From positions 4,740,001 to 4,804,000 of the forward strand of contig NZ_CP126307.1 of NCBI RefSeq assembly GCF_030144325.1: a stretch of 64,000 nt of DNA, written 5' to 3'. A program made the position numbers and the translations under genes. Below, in pieces: positions 49,335 to 58,243 of this stretch. The stretch is from Bosea vestrisii (GTDB lineage Bacteria > Pseudomonadota > Alphaproteobacteria > Rhizobiales > Beijerinckiaceae). Every line of letters starts with the position of its first letter. The stretch's first letter is position 1. The notes below the pieces were generated by a model. That model saw only the letters and a program-made list of their open reading frames with translations, did no database searches and was not told the origin of the DNA.

Positions 49335-50486
49335 TCAGTCGCCTTTGCCCCCGAGTCTGCGCCGCACTTCCTGAACGATGCCACGCACCGGCGCACGCTC
49401 GGCGCCGGACCGGGCCGGCGTGCCGCTCGGATCCATGGCGGGCTGCAGGGCCCCAGGACGGGCATGACGTGGCGCAACTCCGCCGATCTGCTGCGCCAGC
49501 CGGCGCGCTACGGCCGGCTGCAGTGAGCGCATCAGCTCGACCAGGGCGAAAATGCGTTCGACCGAACGCGCCGCATCGTCGCCGAGCCCGATCAGGAAGC
49601 GTGTCGCATCCTCCGGGCTCGCGCCGCAACCGATCAGCACCAGCGCTGCGAGCCGACGCGATTGATCGTTCGCCATGGTTGCTGCGAAGCGCGCATCGCT
49701 GCCGAAGGCATCTGCCAGCGCCGCGAAGGCGCTGGGCCGATCAGAGAGCGCCGTCGCGACCAGGCCGGCGATCTGTTCGGCGGCAAGCGTTGCTGGTCGC
49801 GGCGATGGGGCCAGCGCCTCATGGGCCGCGACGGCGTCGATCATGGCGAGGCGCTTTTCGAGGCTCGCCTGCAGGAAGAGCGGCGTTAGTTCCGACACCG
49901 GCAGATCAGCGCGGGCCAGCAGGCTCGCACCGAGCGCGGGTGCACGGATTGCACGCGGCAGCAACAGGTCGAGCGCCGCATGCGGTAGCGGCGCTGCCGT
50001 ATTGGCGACCAGCGCCGCGTCGATCTCATCATCGTCGCAGCCGGAAAGCGTAATGCTGGCGTTGCCCGTCAGATCACGCCGGCCGGCGAGGGCGACCTTC
50101 GCCTCGCTGTCCCCTTCGGCTGCGATCTCCTCGATCTCCGTCGCGCTGAGCGGCATGCCATGGCCGATCAGCGCGGCTAGCACCTCGCCCCCGCGGGCGC
50201 GCAGGTCCGCGAGGACCTCACGCGGCGCATGCGGCCAACTCGCGAGCTTGCGGGCGAGGATCGTCGCCGTGGCATCATCGATCACTGGGATCGAGGCCTC
50301 CGCCATGGCGCGGAAGGCCTCCATGTCCTCGGCCGACGGGCTCGGCGTCGCCAGCAGCAGATCGGTTTTCACCCGCAGCGCGACCTGGCGCAGATCGAGC
50401 CCGCCATCGCTGGCCAACCTGGCGAGCTCGGCGAGATCTGTGGCGATGCGGGACGACATGGGAGGTTTCTCGTCGAGGAATTTCAC
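49335..50486 (-). CDS. DUF2336 domain-containing protein, 383 aa
   Basis: An all-helical HEAT-like repeat protein. The DUF2336 domain covers roughly residues 30-260, with repeats such as IPVIDDATATILARKLASWP, ALAGRRDLTGNASITLSGCD and ALDLLLPRAIRAPALGASLL. The last 60 residues are basic and disordered. The GTG start at 50486 is given by the frame; ATG 50459 is an alternative. A near-CtrA site lies 25 bp upstream. Its role is unknown. Confidence 0.85.
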   Translation of the reverse strand: MKFLDEKPPMSSRIATDLAELARLASDGGLDLRQVALRVKTDLLLATPSPSAEDMEAFRAMAEASIPVIDDATATILARKLASWPHAPREVLADLRARGGEVLAALIGHGMPLSATEIEEIAAEGDSEAKVALAGRRDLTGNASITLSGCDDDEIDAALVANTAAPLPHAALDLLLPRAIRAPALGASLLARADLPVSELTPLFLQASLEKRLAMIDAVAAHEALAPSPRPATLAAEQIAGLVATALSDRPSAFAALADAFGSDARFAATMANDQSRRLAALVLIGCGASPEDATRFLIGLGDDAARSVERIFALVELMRSLQPAVARRLAQQIGGVAPRHARPGALQPAMDPSGTPARSGAERAPVRGIVQEVRRRLGGKGD

Positions 50487-50511
50487 GTTTCGGCAACTTA
50501 TCCCCGATGCG

Positions 50512-50526
50512 TTAGCACAGCGTTAA
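50512..50526 (+). promoter_or_regulatory. Near-consensus CtrA site upstream of the DUF2336 gene
   Basis: TTAGCACAGCGTTAA followed by CC: TTAG-N7-TTAAC, one mismatch to TTAA-N7-TTAAC, 25 bp from the DUF2336 start codon and 108 bp from the divergent small gene. Confidence 0.4.
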
Positions 50527-50634
50527 CCATGATGAGCGCTGATGGTCGGGAGGATGGCGGCGTAGCTCGCGCGTGAGTCCGATCTTACGTGTCGTCCGCG
50601 AATTGGGCACAGGCGCCAGCAAGGGAGGCGCATC

Positions 50635-50835
50635 ATGGCAGACGTCATTCCTTTTGCGCCGCGCAGGCGCTCCGCCAGCCAGAGCCCCGCAGCGGTGGGC
50701 CCTTCCGGGCAGATTCTGTTCTTCACCGGCGTCCGCTACGAGCGCCAGCCTGAGCCAGCTGCGAGCAAGCCGCCGCGACGGCCGCGCCCCGCTGGCCGCG
50801 GCGAGCGCGAGACGCGGCGCAGGCGGCCCGGGTGA
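50635..50835 (+). CDS. Small basic protein with FTGVRYER motif, 66 aa
   Basis: MADVIPFAPRRRSASQSPAA at the N-terminus, then ILFFTGVRYERQPE and an Arg/Pro-rich tail. Small proteins with this FFTGVRYER core recur in Rhizobiales genomes, in my memory; none has a known function. The start follows GGGAGGCGC. A repeat begins 8 bp after the stop. Confidence 0.7.
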   Translation: MADVIPFAPRRRSASQSPAAVGPSGQILFFTGVRYERQPEPAASKPPRRPRPAGRGERETRRRRPG

Positions 50836-50843
50836 GAGCTGCG

Positions 50844-50944
50844 GATCGTGATTTTGGATTGGTCCAAGATCATCACGATCCGTTCTTGAGAGTTCGAGTG
50901 GGATTCATGCGAAAAACCGGTTCCCACTTTTTCGCATCCCACTC
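50844..50944. repeat. Mosaic intergenic palindromic repeat, reaches into the lipoprotein gene
   Basis: The left part is an imperfect hairpin GATCGTGAT...ATCACGATC (50844-50880). The right part is a stem ATGCGAAAAA / TTTTTCGCAT (50907-50937) within GTGGGAT...ATCCCAC. The 27 bases 50909-50935 are identical to 54216-54242 in this window. Confidence 0.85.
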
Positions 50945-51704
50945 GGCCGCAACGGCGACACTGTCCTGCGTTCTGCTCGCTGGCTGCTCGACCACCGGCG
51001 ATCTCGGCCGCCCCCGCCCAAACATCTTCGCCGATCAGATCGCACCGGCCGTCGGCGAGTGGAGCGCGCGCTTCCGCGGCGAGGCCTCGTCCTGGTTTCA
51101 TATGACCGACGACGAGGAGCAGTTGCGGGCCCGCGCCTGGCGGATCGTCCTGCCTGCCCATGAGCGCAGTCATTTCGAACGGGAGGTCTCCAAGCTCGCC
51201 CATGCCCGTATCCTGCCGGTCGAGGCCCAGTCGAACGATGTCGCCGCCTATCACGGCGCCCTGACCTCCGGTTCCTTCGCCTCGCAGGCGTCGCGCTACA
51301 ACCGGCTGGCCGAAGACGCCAATGGCGACCGGCTGCTGCTTGGCCAGTTCCGCGCCAACGCCTTGCGGGTCATCAATGCCGATCGCGCTCGGCTGCGTGC
51401 CCTCGATGCCTCCCAGCGGGTGCCGCTCGAGCAGCGCGATCCGGCCACTCAGCGCGTCGCCGAGAACGAAGGGCTGATGCTCTGGGTCTGCGAACGGGCC
51501 CGTTTCAGGCTGAAGAGCTATCGCTTCTCGCTCGACAACCTCGTCGTCGAGATGCCTTCGCGTGAGGCCGTTCGGGCTGAGCGCGCCATCATGGGGCTGG
51601 AGAGCGAGCTGGGCGGCGCCTGCAATCTGCCGCTGATCGGCATGTTCGGCGGAAAGGGCGAAGGCGCGCCGGCGGGGCGGGGACCAGTCGTCTACAAGGG
51701 CTAG
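50907..51704 (+). CDS. Putative lipoprotein, 265 aa
   Basis: The lipobox LLAGC sits at about residues 23-27, followed by STTGDLGRPRP, so the mature protein would be a lipoprotein. The ATG at 50907 and the first ten or so codons (MRKTGSHFFASHS) lie in the intergenic repeat; no other start exists in the frame before the lipobox except the frame opening at 50832. The mature part is helical (WFHMTDDEEQLRARAWRIVL, YNRLAEDANGDRLLLGQFRA, NEGLMLWVCERARFRLKSYR). No family recognised. CorA follows 106 bp later. Confidence 0.75.
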   Translation: MRKTGSHFFASHSAATATLSCVLLAGCSTTGDLGRPRPNIFADQIAPAVGEWSARFRGEASSWFHMTDDEEQLRARAWRIVLPAHERSHFEREVSKLAHARILPVEAQSNDVAAYHGALTSGSFASQASRYNRLAEDANGDRLLLGQFRANALRVINADRARLRALDASQRVPLEQRDPATQRVAENEGLMLWVCERARFRLKSYRFSLDNLVVEMPSREAVRAERAIMGLESELGGACNLPLIGMFGGKGEGAPAGRGPVVYKG

Positions 51705-51810
51705 CCAGCTTGTGCCCGATCTCCGATTTCAGGCGCAAAACAGGATTCCCATTCCTGTGGGATTAGGTCTAGCCTGCCGGTCATGAGCTGGCGAACGGTG
51801 GAGTGACCCC

Positions 51811-52866
51811 ATGTCAGTCGCACACGTCAGGTTCACGCCCTCGGTCGCGGCGGAAACCCCCAGCGATCCGCCTGTCGAGCAGGGGCATCGCCACGAGGCC
51901 GGGGTCGTCGCCTCGAGCGTGTATGCCCATGGCGTGCGTATCGCCGACGTCCCGATCGATGAGGCCGGCGAATGGGCCCGCAAGGACGGTCATGTCGTCT
52001 GGATCGGGCTGCTCGAGCCTGAGGCGGCGCTGCTGAAATGCGTGCAGGAACAGTTCGGCCTGCACCCGCTTGCGGTCGAGGACGCGACCAACGCGCATCA
52101 GCGCCCGAAGCTCGAGCAGTACGGCGATGCGCTGTTCGTCGTCGCCCGCACCGCCCAGATGATCGACAAGCGCATCGCCTTCGGCGAGACGCATATCTTC
52201 ATCGGCCGTGGCTACATCGTCAGTGTCCGCCACGGCGCCTCGACCTCGTACACATCGGTCCGGCAACATTGGGAGACCTGCCCGACTTCTCTGGCCAAGG
52301 GCGAGGATTTCATCCTCTACGCGATCCTCGATTTCATCGTCGATAATTACATGCCGGTGCTCGAGTCGATCCATGACGAGGTCGAGGAGATCGAGGACAA
52401 GGTCCTCGCCCGGCCGATGACGCGCACCGACATCGAGCGGCTCTACATGCTCAGGCGCGACCTGCTGCGCCTGCGCAACGCGGTCGGGCCGCTGGTCGAT
52501 GTCTGCCAGCGCCTGAGCAATGGCAGCGTCCCGCAGGTGCGCCCGACGCTCGCGCCGATGTTCCGCGATGTGACCGACCATGTCCGCACCGTCCAGGAGA
52601 AGATAGACAGCCTGCGGGAGGTGCTGGCCTTCGCCTTCGAGGCGAGCCTGCTCGTCGGTCAGAGCCAGGAGAATGCGATCACCAAGCGGCTCGCCTCCTG
52701 GGCAGCTATCCTGGCGGTGCCGACCGCGCTCGCCGGCATCTACGGCATGAACTTCAAGAACATGCCGGAACTGGAGATGCATTACGGCTATTACGGCGTC
52801 CTGGCGGTGATCGTCACCACCTGCCTGACGCTGTTCTGGCGCTTCAAGCGCAATGGCTGGCTCTAG
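51811..52866 (+). CDS. Magnesium/cobalt transporter CorA family, 351 aa
   Basis: A large N-terminal cytoplasmic domain, then a long stalk helix and two C-terminal membrane helices. The signature pore motif YGMNFKNMPE (GMN at residues 312-314) is present with the periplasmic ELEMHYGYYG loop. HQRPKLEQYGDALFVVARTA is typical of the ZntB/CorA-like branch. Mg2+ influx or Zn2+ export are both possible. It ends in a CTCTAG repeat relic. Confidence 0.93.
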   Translation: MSVAHVRFTPSVAAETPSDPPVEQGHRHEAGVVASSVYAHGVRIADVPIDEAGEWARKDGHVVWIGLLEPEAALLKCVQEQFGLHPLAVEDATNAHQRPKLEQYGDALFVVARTAQMIDKRIAFGETHIFIGRGYIVSVRHGASTSYTSVRQHWETCPTSLAKGEDFILYAILDFIVDNYMPVLESIHDEVEEIEDKVLARPMTRTDIERLYMLRRDLLRLRNAVGPLVDVCQRLSNGSVPQVRPTLAPMFRDVTDHVRTVQEKIDSLREVLAFAFEASLLVGQSQENAITKRLASWAAILAVPTALAGIYGMNFKNMPELEMHYGYYGVLAVIVTTCLTLFWRFKRNGWL

Positions 52867-52887
52867 GGCATTTTCGAGCGAGATGGA
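52861..52887. repeat. Relic of a CTCTAGGGCATTTTCGAGCG-type intergenic repeat
   Basis: The segment starts CTCTAGGGCATTTTCGAGCG and fills the gap between the corA stop (TAG inside the element) and the DUF1254 stop. It looks like the left part of a common rhizobial intergenic repeat, truncated. Confidence 0.45.
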
Positions 52888-53538
52888 CTAATCCGCCAGT
52901 CCGCAGGCCACGCCGGTCGCTAGCGCTACCGCCTCGCTACGGTCGAAGGCGCGGCGGACTATGACCCGCGCGACGACGAGCCCTTGCAACGAGGGCGAGA
53001 TCACACGCAATTCCCGGGAGGTCTCGCCCTCCTCGTCATTGGCCAGGCGCTCGTCGAGCTGCTCCTGCGTCATCACCACGAATTCGAGGATGCCACGGAT
53101 CGCTGCCCTATCGGTGATCGCATAGGCGACGCCGCCGCCGCGGCGGTGAACGGTGAGGCCGAGCGGCAACGAGCTGGTGCGTGCCACGATGCGAAGCGGA
53201 CCCGCCGCGAGGTCGTAGCTGCACACGGCCGCGACGCTGTTCGGATCGGTGTCGAGCATGACAGGCAGCCCGGCCGGAGGCGGCGTGACCAGCTCGGCCC
53301 GGCCGTTCATGCCCAGCGCCGCGTAGACGGTGGCGGCGTCGCCCGAGGCCAGAGCTGGGATCCTTAGCACGGTGACGATGTGAACGATGCCGGCGAGCAC
53401 CAGCCCGGCCAGCGTCAGCAGTACCAGCCGCAGCAGGCCACTCCCGAGCCGCGACAGCCAGCGGCGGGGCTGTGAACGGCCTGTGACCGTGGGCCGGCTC
53501 GCCGCAGGCAGCGCCGCGGTATCGTCCACCGCGCTCAT
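52888..53538 (-). CDS. DUF1254 family membrane protein, 216 aa
   Basis: One membrane helix (LRLVLLTLAGLVLAGIVHIV, about residues 35-55) and an extracytoplasmic domain: LDTDPNSVAAVCSYDLAAGP, SSLPLGLTVHRRGGGVAYAI, TDRAAIRGILEFVVMTQEQL, ELRVISPSLQGLVVARVIVR. It is the partner of the DUF1214 gene immediately upstream (ATGA overlap). DUF1254/DUF1214 pairs are conserved envelope proteins with no firm function. Confidence 0.85.
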   Translation of the reverse strand: MSAVDDTAALPAASRPTVTGRSQPRRWLSRLGSGLLRLVLLTLAGLVLAGIVHIVTVLRIPALASGDAATVYAALGMNGRAELVTPPPAGLPVMLDTDPNSVAAVCSYDLAAGPLRIVARTSSLPLGLTVHRRGGGVAYAITDRAAIRGILEFVVMTQEQLDERLANDEEGETSRELRVISPSLQGLVVARVIVRRAFDRSEAVALATGVACGLAD

Positions 53539-54110
53539 CGGCAGTCGATCCGCGCGATGCGGGGCAGGGCGCCGGGCCGGAGTTCGCCGGCATGGCTCGA
53601 TATCGGCGTATCGTAGAGCCGCAAGCGGAGCTGGAAACGGCCTGTGGCCGGCAAGGGCAGCCAGTTGCCGGCCTCCGGCGTCGTCGCCAGCACGATACGC
53701 ATGCCGACGCGTTCGCCGCGGACGATCTCGGCATCGGTGAAGCTCGCGCGCTCGGCAGTAGGCTGCAGGGAACGGCCGGCGGGGTCGGCGATGTCGAGCG
53801 ACCAGCCGCGCGCCGGCGGCGTTGTTCCGCTGACGAGATAGCGGCAACGGGCGTCGAGCGCCTGTCCGGCATCGTCCGCCTTGGCGACGAGCTCCAGGCC
53901 TTCACCGGCTCCGAGCGGCAGGTGCACGCCGCGCGCCAGATAGGCCCGCATATAAGGATCGATGTCGCGTGCGCCGCCGTTCGGCCAGGTCGTCCAGGCA
54001 CCGATCTGGACCCGGCCGACCCAGGGCCGCTCCGCCACTGCGTAACGGGCGGAGACCAGGCCGAGGCCAGCGCCGAGTGCGATTACATAAGCGAGGGGGA
54101 GTACGCGCAT
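53535..54110 (-). CDS. DUF1214 family exported protein, 191 aa
   Basis: A signal or anchor at MRVLPLAYVIALGAGLGLVS, then VGRVQIGAWTTWPNGGARDI, DPYMRAYLARGVHLPLGAGE, GWSLDIADPAGRSL and the family core VLATTPEAGNWLPLPATGRF, QLRLRLYDTPI. It is coupled to the DUF1254 gene. Function unknown; VirJ-like and envelope-stress roles have been suggested for relatives but cannot be judged here. Confidence 0.87.
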   Translation of the reverse strand: MRVLPLAYVIALGAGLGLVSARYAVAERPWVGRVQIGAWTTWPNGGARDIDPYMRAYLARGVHLPLGAGEGLELVAKADDAGQALDARCRYLVSGTTPPARGWSLDIADPAGRSLQPTAERASFTDAEIVRGERVGMRIVLATTPEAGNWLPLPATGRFQLRLRLYDTPISSHAGELRPGALPRIARIDCR

Positions 54111-54135
54111 GGGACGATCTTGGTCCGCATTGGCC

Positions 54136-54253
54136 TCTAGATCACGTCACATTCGGGCGGAACCGCCCGAATGCGAAAATCGTGATCGATTCTATGAGTT
54201 TAGAGCACTGCTCCCGCGAAAAACCGGTTCCCACTTTTTCGCGCAATGCTCTG
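54136..54253. repeat. Composite intergenic palindromic repeat between PBP1A and DUF1214 genes
   Basis: It contains a perfect hairpin ATTCGGGCGG-AA-CCGCCCGAAT (54151-54172), an ATCACG/CGTGAT outer pair, and AGAGCACTG...CAATGCTCT flanking GCGAAAAACCGG...TTTTTCGC (54216-54242). The last 27 bases match the copy at 50909-50935 exactly. Confidence 0.85.
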
Positions 54254-54256
54254 AGC

Positions 54257-56467
54257 CTAGCGAATGACGGAGAGGCCGGTGGGAACGCCGCGGATCCCGG
54301 CCTGGACGGAGGCGCGAGCGGCCCGCGGAGCCTCGACCGACTTGAACATCGTGCCGACGGCGGAGAGTACCTCGAAGGATTTGCGCGACATATGGCCGGC
54401 GCTGGCGCCGGCCGCGGGATCGCTGGCTTTCGCCACCACTGTCTTGGCGTCTCCGGGCTGCGGTGTCACGCCGGGGATCGGTTTCAGCTCGATGCCCTGA
54501 TGCGCGAAACCCATGATCTCCTTCCAGGTCATCGCCGGCAGCGAACCGCCGGTCATGTTGTTGGTTTCGGAGGAATCGTCGTTGCCGAACCAGATCGCGC
54601 CGACGAGATTGCCGGTGTAGCCGACATACCAGGCGTCCTTGTAGCCGTTGGTCGTACCGGTCTTGCCGGCGCTGATCACGCCGTCGAGCGCGGCGCGCCG
54701 GCCGGTGCCCGCCGTCGGCACGGTCGACAGCATCTGGTTCATCTCATAGGCGACCTGCGTGCTCAGCACCTGTGCCGGCGCCGGCTCATCGCGGTCGTGG
54801 CGGTAGATCTCCTCGCCCGCCGAATTCCTGATCTCGAAGGCGCCATAGGGCTTCGCCCGCTTGCCGCCATTGGCGAAGACGGCATAGCCGGCGGCCTGCT
54901 CGATCACGGTGACCTCGCCGGCGCCGATCGGCAGCGAGACGGTGTCGGTCAGTGGTGTGGTCAGGCCCATGGCCCGGCAGGTCTCGACGATCTTCGTCCG
55001 GCCGATGCGCGCCGCGCGGGCCTCGTGGGTTTCGCCGGTGGCCTTGCCAATCGCGATCGACATCTGCACCGGGATCGTATTGATCGACTTCGCCAGCGCC
55101 ACCGTCAGCGGCATCGAGCCGGCATAGGAGCGCCCGTAATTGTTCGGGCACCAGTTGCCGATGCAGACGGGCCGGTCGGTGACGATCGTCGTCGGCTTGT
55201 AGAGGCCGGCGCTCATCGCCGCGGCATAAACATAGGGTTTGAAGGAGGAGCCGGGCTGGCGCAGGCTCGATGTGGCGCGATTGAACTGGCTCGCGCCGTA
55301 GTCGCGCCCGCCGACAATGGCGCGCACCGCCCCGTCCGGATCCATGATCACGGCCGCCGCCTGCTTGGCACGATAGGCCGGGCCGTGCTGGCGCAGGATC
55401 GACTCGACCGCCTCGTCGGCGCGCTTCTGGATCGCAGGGTCGTACGGTGTCTTCACCGTCAGCACCCGTTCCGGGCCGAGCTTGCCATCCTCGGCGAGCT
55501 TGCGGGTCTCGTCGAAAGCCCAGTCGAGATAGTAATCTGGACTGGAATCACGCCGCCTGTCGATCGGCGTCGCGGGATTGCGCTTGGCCGAATCGACCTG
55601 GCCAGCCGTCATGAAGCCGGCATCGACCATGGCGTTGAGCACGTCGTTGGCGCGGGCGCGCGCTGCCGGCAGGTTGACGTGCGGAGCGAACTTGGTCGGG
55701 GCCTTGAACAGGCCGGCGAGCATCGCCGCCTCCGCCAGGCTGACATCCTTCACCGACTTGCCGAAATAGTAGTCGGCCGCCGCCGCGACGCCGAAGGTGC
55801 CGCCGCCCATATAGGCGCGATCGAGATAGAGCTTGAGGATCTCGTTCTTGGTCAGCCGGTACTCCAGCCAAAGTGACAGGAAGGCTTCCTTGATCTTGCG
55901 ATCGAGCGAACGTTCGTTGTTGAGGAAGAGGTTTTTTGCCAGCTGCTGCGTAAGTGACGAGCCGCCCTGGACCACGCCCGAGGCGCGGGCGTTGACGGTG
56001 AGCGCCCGGAAGGTGCCGAAGATATCGATGCCGAAATGGTCGTAGAAGCGCCGGTCCTCGGTCGCCAGCACCGCCTTGAGCAGGTGGTCCGGGAACTCCT
56101 CGAGCTTCAGCGAATCGTCATGGCGGGCGCCGCGATGGCCGATCTCCGAGCCGTAGCGGTCGAGGAAGGTGACGGCGAAGACCTGATTCTTGAGCGCCTC
56201 TTCGCGCCCCTCCTGAAAGGCGGGGATCGCCAGCATCAGCATCACGATCGCGCCGGCGATGCCGACGTTCAGCCCCTCGCTGGCGAGTTCGGCGGCGAGC
56301 CGTTTCGGCCCGCTGACGGTCAGCCGGTCGGTCGCGCTGCGGATGCGTTCATAGACCTCTCCGGCGCGTTGGCCGGATGCATAGAGCGAGGCGCCGATCC
56401 ATGCATCGACGCTCAGCGCGAGGCGCTTCAGGCGGGTCGTCCAGCGGGCCTTCCTGAACTCCATCAC
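54257..56467 (-). CDS. Penicillin-binding protein 1A family (class A), 736 aa
   Basis: An N-terminal cytoplasmic segment, a membrane helix (about residues 65-85), then the glycosyltransferase domain with AVLATEDRRFYDHFGIDIFG, GGSSLTQQLAKNLFLNNERS and EILKLYLDRAYMGGGTFGVA. The transpeptidase domain has SxxK in QPGSSFKPYVYA, SxN in ALAKSINTIPV and KTGTTNGYKDAWYVGYTG. It polymerises and cross-links peptidoglycan at the inner membrane. The N-terminus is longer than E. coli PBP1A by about 70 residues. The gene ends just inside a repeat. Confidence 0.95.
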   Translation of the reverse strand: MMEFRKARWTTRLKRLALSVDAWIGASLYASGQRAGEVYERIRSATDRLTVSGPKRLAAELASEGLNVGIAGAIVMLMLAIPAFQEGREEALKNQVFAVTFLDRYGSEIGHRGARHDDSLKLEEFPDHLLKAVLATEDRRFYDHFGIDIFGTFRALTVNARASGVVQGGSSLTQQLAKNLFLNNERSLDRKIKEAFLSLWLEYRLTKNEILKLYLDRAYMGGGTFGVAAAADYYFGKSVKDVSLAEAAMLAGLFKAPTKFAPHVNLPAARARANDVLNAMVDAGFMTAGQVDSAKRNPATPIDRRRDSSPDYYLDWAFDETRKLAEDGKLGPERVLTVKTPYDPAIQKRADEAVESILRQHGPAYRAKQAAAVIMDPDGAVRAIVGGRDYGASQFNRATSSLRQPGSSFKPYVYAAAMSAGLYKPTTIVTDRPVCIGNWCPNNYGRSYAGSMPLTVALAKSINTIPVQMSIAIGKATGETHEARAARIGRTKIVETCRAMGLTTPLTDTVSLPIGAGEVTVIEQAAGYAVFANGGKRAKPYGAFEIRNSAGEEIYRHDRDEPAPAQVLSTQVAYEMNQMLSTVPTAGTGRRAALDGVISAGKTGTTNGYKDAWYVGYTGNLVGAIWFGNDDSSETNNMTGGSLPAMTWKEIMGFAHQGIELKPIPGVTPQPGDAKTVVAKASDPAAGASAGHMSRKSFEVLSAVGTMFKSVEAPRAARASVQAGIRGVPTGLSVIR

Positions 56468-56629
56468 GGCTTTCGGCCACCCTGAGCATGCCGGCGGCTC
56501 GCGCTCGCGGCGTCCCGGTCCGAGCAGCGAGCGCCCGATCCGACACAGGAAGGTAAGTGCTCGGCGCCTGCAACGGAAGAGGGCAGCGGTTTAGCTGCAC
56601 GGCAAAAACGGGTGTTCTGCGCGGTACGC

Positions 56630-57418
56630 TCAGGTCTTCGTCGCGAGCAGTGCGAAGCGGGTCGATGACGCCAGCCGGAGCGCGTCGTGCAAAGCGGCGT
56701 GGCGCTGCTGCGCCTTGACCACCTGCGCATAGTCGGCGGGCTCGACCCGGGCGAAGCCAGCTTGCCGCAGCATGCCGGAGAGCCGCTCGGCGCTCAGGCC
56801 ATCGCGGAAGAAGAAACGGCTGGTGATCGAGTCGAAAGCCTGGCGGTCGGCGGCATGCGGGGCAGCGCCAGCGCGCTCGCGCAGGAAGGTCGCCGCCCGG
56901 TTGAGCAGGCCCTGCAGCCAGGAGCGGTTGATCCAGTCGCCGTCGATCACGAGCAGCTTCCCGCCGGGCTTGAGCACCCGGAACCATTCGGCGAAAGCTG
57001 CCTCAGGATCGGTCAGCGTCCAGACCAGATGGCGCGTCACCAGCGCGTCGTAGCTCTCGTTGTCGTCGAGCAGGCGCTCGGCATCGCCGGCCAGGATGCG
57101 CGCCCTGTCGCCATGCTTGGCGCGGGCGCGGGCCAGCATCTCCTCGGAGAAGTCGATCGCCGTGACCTCGTGCCCGAGCGAGAGAAGTGCGCGGGTGATC
57201 TCGCCGGTACCGCAGGCGAGGTCGAGCACCTCGCGCGGTTCAGCACCGAAGGACTGGCGCAGCAGCGACTGGAAGGCGGCGAGCTCGGCATCAGACTTGA
57301 TGGCGTGGCCGACCTGCTGGTCGAAGCTGGCGGCCCGGCCGGACCAGTAGGTCCGGATCTCCTCCTTGAGGGAGTAGTTGGCGCCGGGAGTGGAGAGACT
57401 GCTGTCTGACATCGGCAT
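56630..57418 (-). CDS. Class I SAM-dependent methyltransferase, 262 aa
   Basis: Motif I is VLDLACGTGEITRALLSLGH, then VTAIDFSEEMLARARAKHGD, ILAGDAERL, YDALVTRHLVWTLTDPEAAF and FRVLKPGGKLLVIDGDWINR. It is a Methyltransf_11-type enzyme with a C-terminal helical lid. It is the last gene of the siderophore-type ABC operon, 24 bp after the ATPase gene, so it probably modifies a siderophore, metallophore or corrinoid taken up by that system. ATG 57412 is an alternative start. Confidence 0.87.
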   Translation of the reverse strand: MPMSDSSLSTPGANYSLKEEIRTYWSGRAASFDQQVGHAIKSDAELAAFQSLLRQSFGAEPREVLDLACGTGEITRALLSLGHEVTAIDFSEEMLARARAKHGDRARILAGDAERLLDDNESYDALVTRHLVWTLTDPEAAFAEWFRVLKPGGKLLVIDGDWINRSWLQGLLNRAATFLRERAGAAPHAADRQAFDSITSRFFFRDGLSAERLSGMLRQAGFARVEPADYAQVVKAQQRHAALHDALRLASSTRFALLATKT

Positions 57419-57442
57419 TCGCCAAGCTGAATTGAAAGGGTG

Positions 57443-58243
57443 TTATTCCGCCGCCTGGGCATGCGCAAGCGGAGCCTCGCTGCGGCCTCGCCCGCGGGCC
57501 GAGCCATGCACGACCACGAAGGGCGTCTCGCCATCGGCCGCCTCGACGCGGGCGACGACGCCATAGACCTCTTCGAGCAGGGCCGGCGTGATGATCTCCC
57601 GCGGATCGCCGAAGGCAGCGAGCCGACCCTTGGCCAGCACCATCACCTTGTCGGCGATGCGCAGAGCCTGGTTGAGGTCGTGGATCGCGATCAGCACGCA
57701 GACCTGCCGTTCGCGCGCCAGCCGCGAGACGAGGCTCAGCACCTCGAACTGGCGATGCAGGTCGAGTGCGCTCGTCGGCTCGTCGAGCAGCATGATCTCG
57801 GGGCGGCGCACCAACGTCTGGGCGATCGACACGAGCTGGCGTTGGCCGCCCGAGAGCTCGCCGAGACCGCGGAAGGCGAGGTCGGCGATGTCGAGCGCGT
57901 GCAGCGCCTCGTCGATGGTCGACAACTCGTCGTCGCCGACACTCCAGGAGCCGCCCTGCTTGCGGGCGAGCAGGATCGATTCGTAGACGGTCAGCACTGC
58001 GTTCACCGCTGTATCCTGCGGCAGGTAGCAGGGCGTCTTGCCGTGGGCGCTGACGACCTCGACCGAGCCTGCTCCCGGGATCAGCCCGGCGATGCGGCGA
58101 AACAGGCTCGACTTTCCGGCGGCATTGGGGCCGATCACGGCGACGATCTCGCCACCCTTCATTTCCGGTGTGCTTATCCCGCTGAGGATCTGGCGCTTGC
58201 CATAGGCGACGCCGACATCGTTGAGCGCAAGGCGCTTTACCAT
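57443..58243 (-). CDS. ABC transporter ATP-binding protein, FecE/siderophore type, 266 aa
   Basis: Walker A GPNAAGKS (residues about 38-45), Q-loop near CYLPQDTAV, signature LSGGQRQLVSIAQTL (about 130), Walker B MLLDEPTSALD (about 151) and H-loop AIHDLNQALRIAD. It starts at 58243, overlapping the permease stop by 7 bp. It powers import of iron-siderophore, heme or cobalamin with the adjacent permease and binding protein. An open frame that runs on through the permease region is a shadow. Confidence 0.93.
   Translation of the reverse strand: MVKRLALNDVGVAYGKRQILSGISTPEMKGGEIVAVIGPNAAGKSSLFRRIAGLIPGAGSVEVVSAHGKTPCYLPQDTAVNAVLTVYESILLARKQGGSWSVGDDELSTIDEALHALDIADLAFRGLGELSGGQRQLVSIAQTLVRRPEIMLLDEPTSALDLHRQFEVLSLVSRLARERQVCVLIAIHDLNQALRIADKVMVLAKGRLAAFGDPREIITPALLEEVYGVVARVEAADGETPFVVVHGSARGRGRSEAPLAHAQAAE

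Noticed and set aside
53969..55876. 635-aa plus-strand frame over the PBP1A gene
   Set aside because: Shadow frame without family features; the minus strand has SxxK, SxN and KTG motifs.
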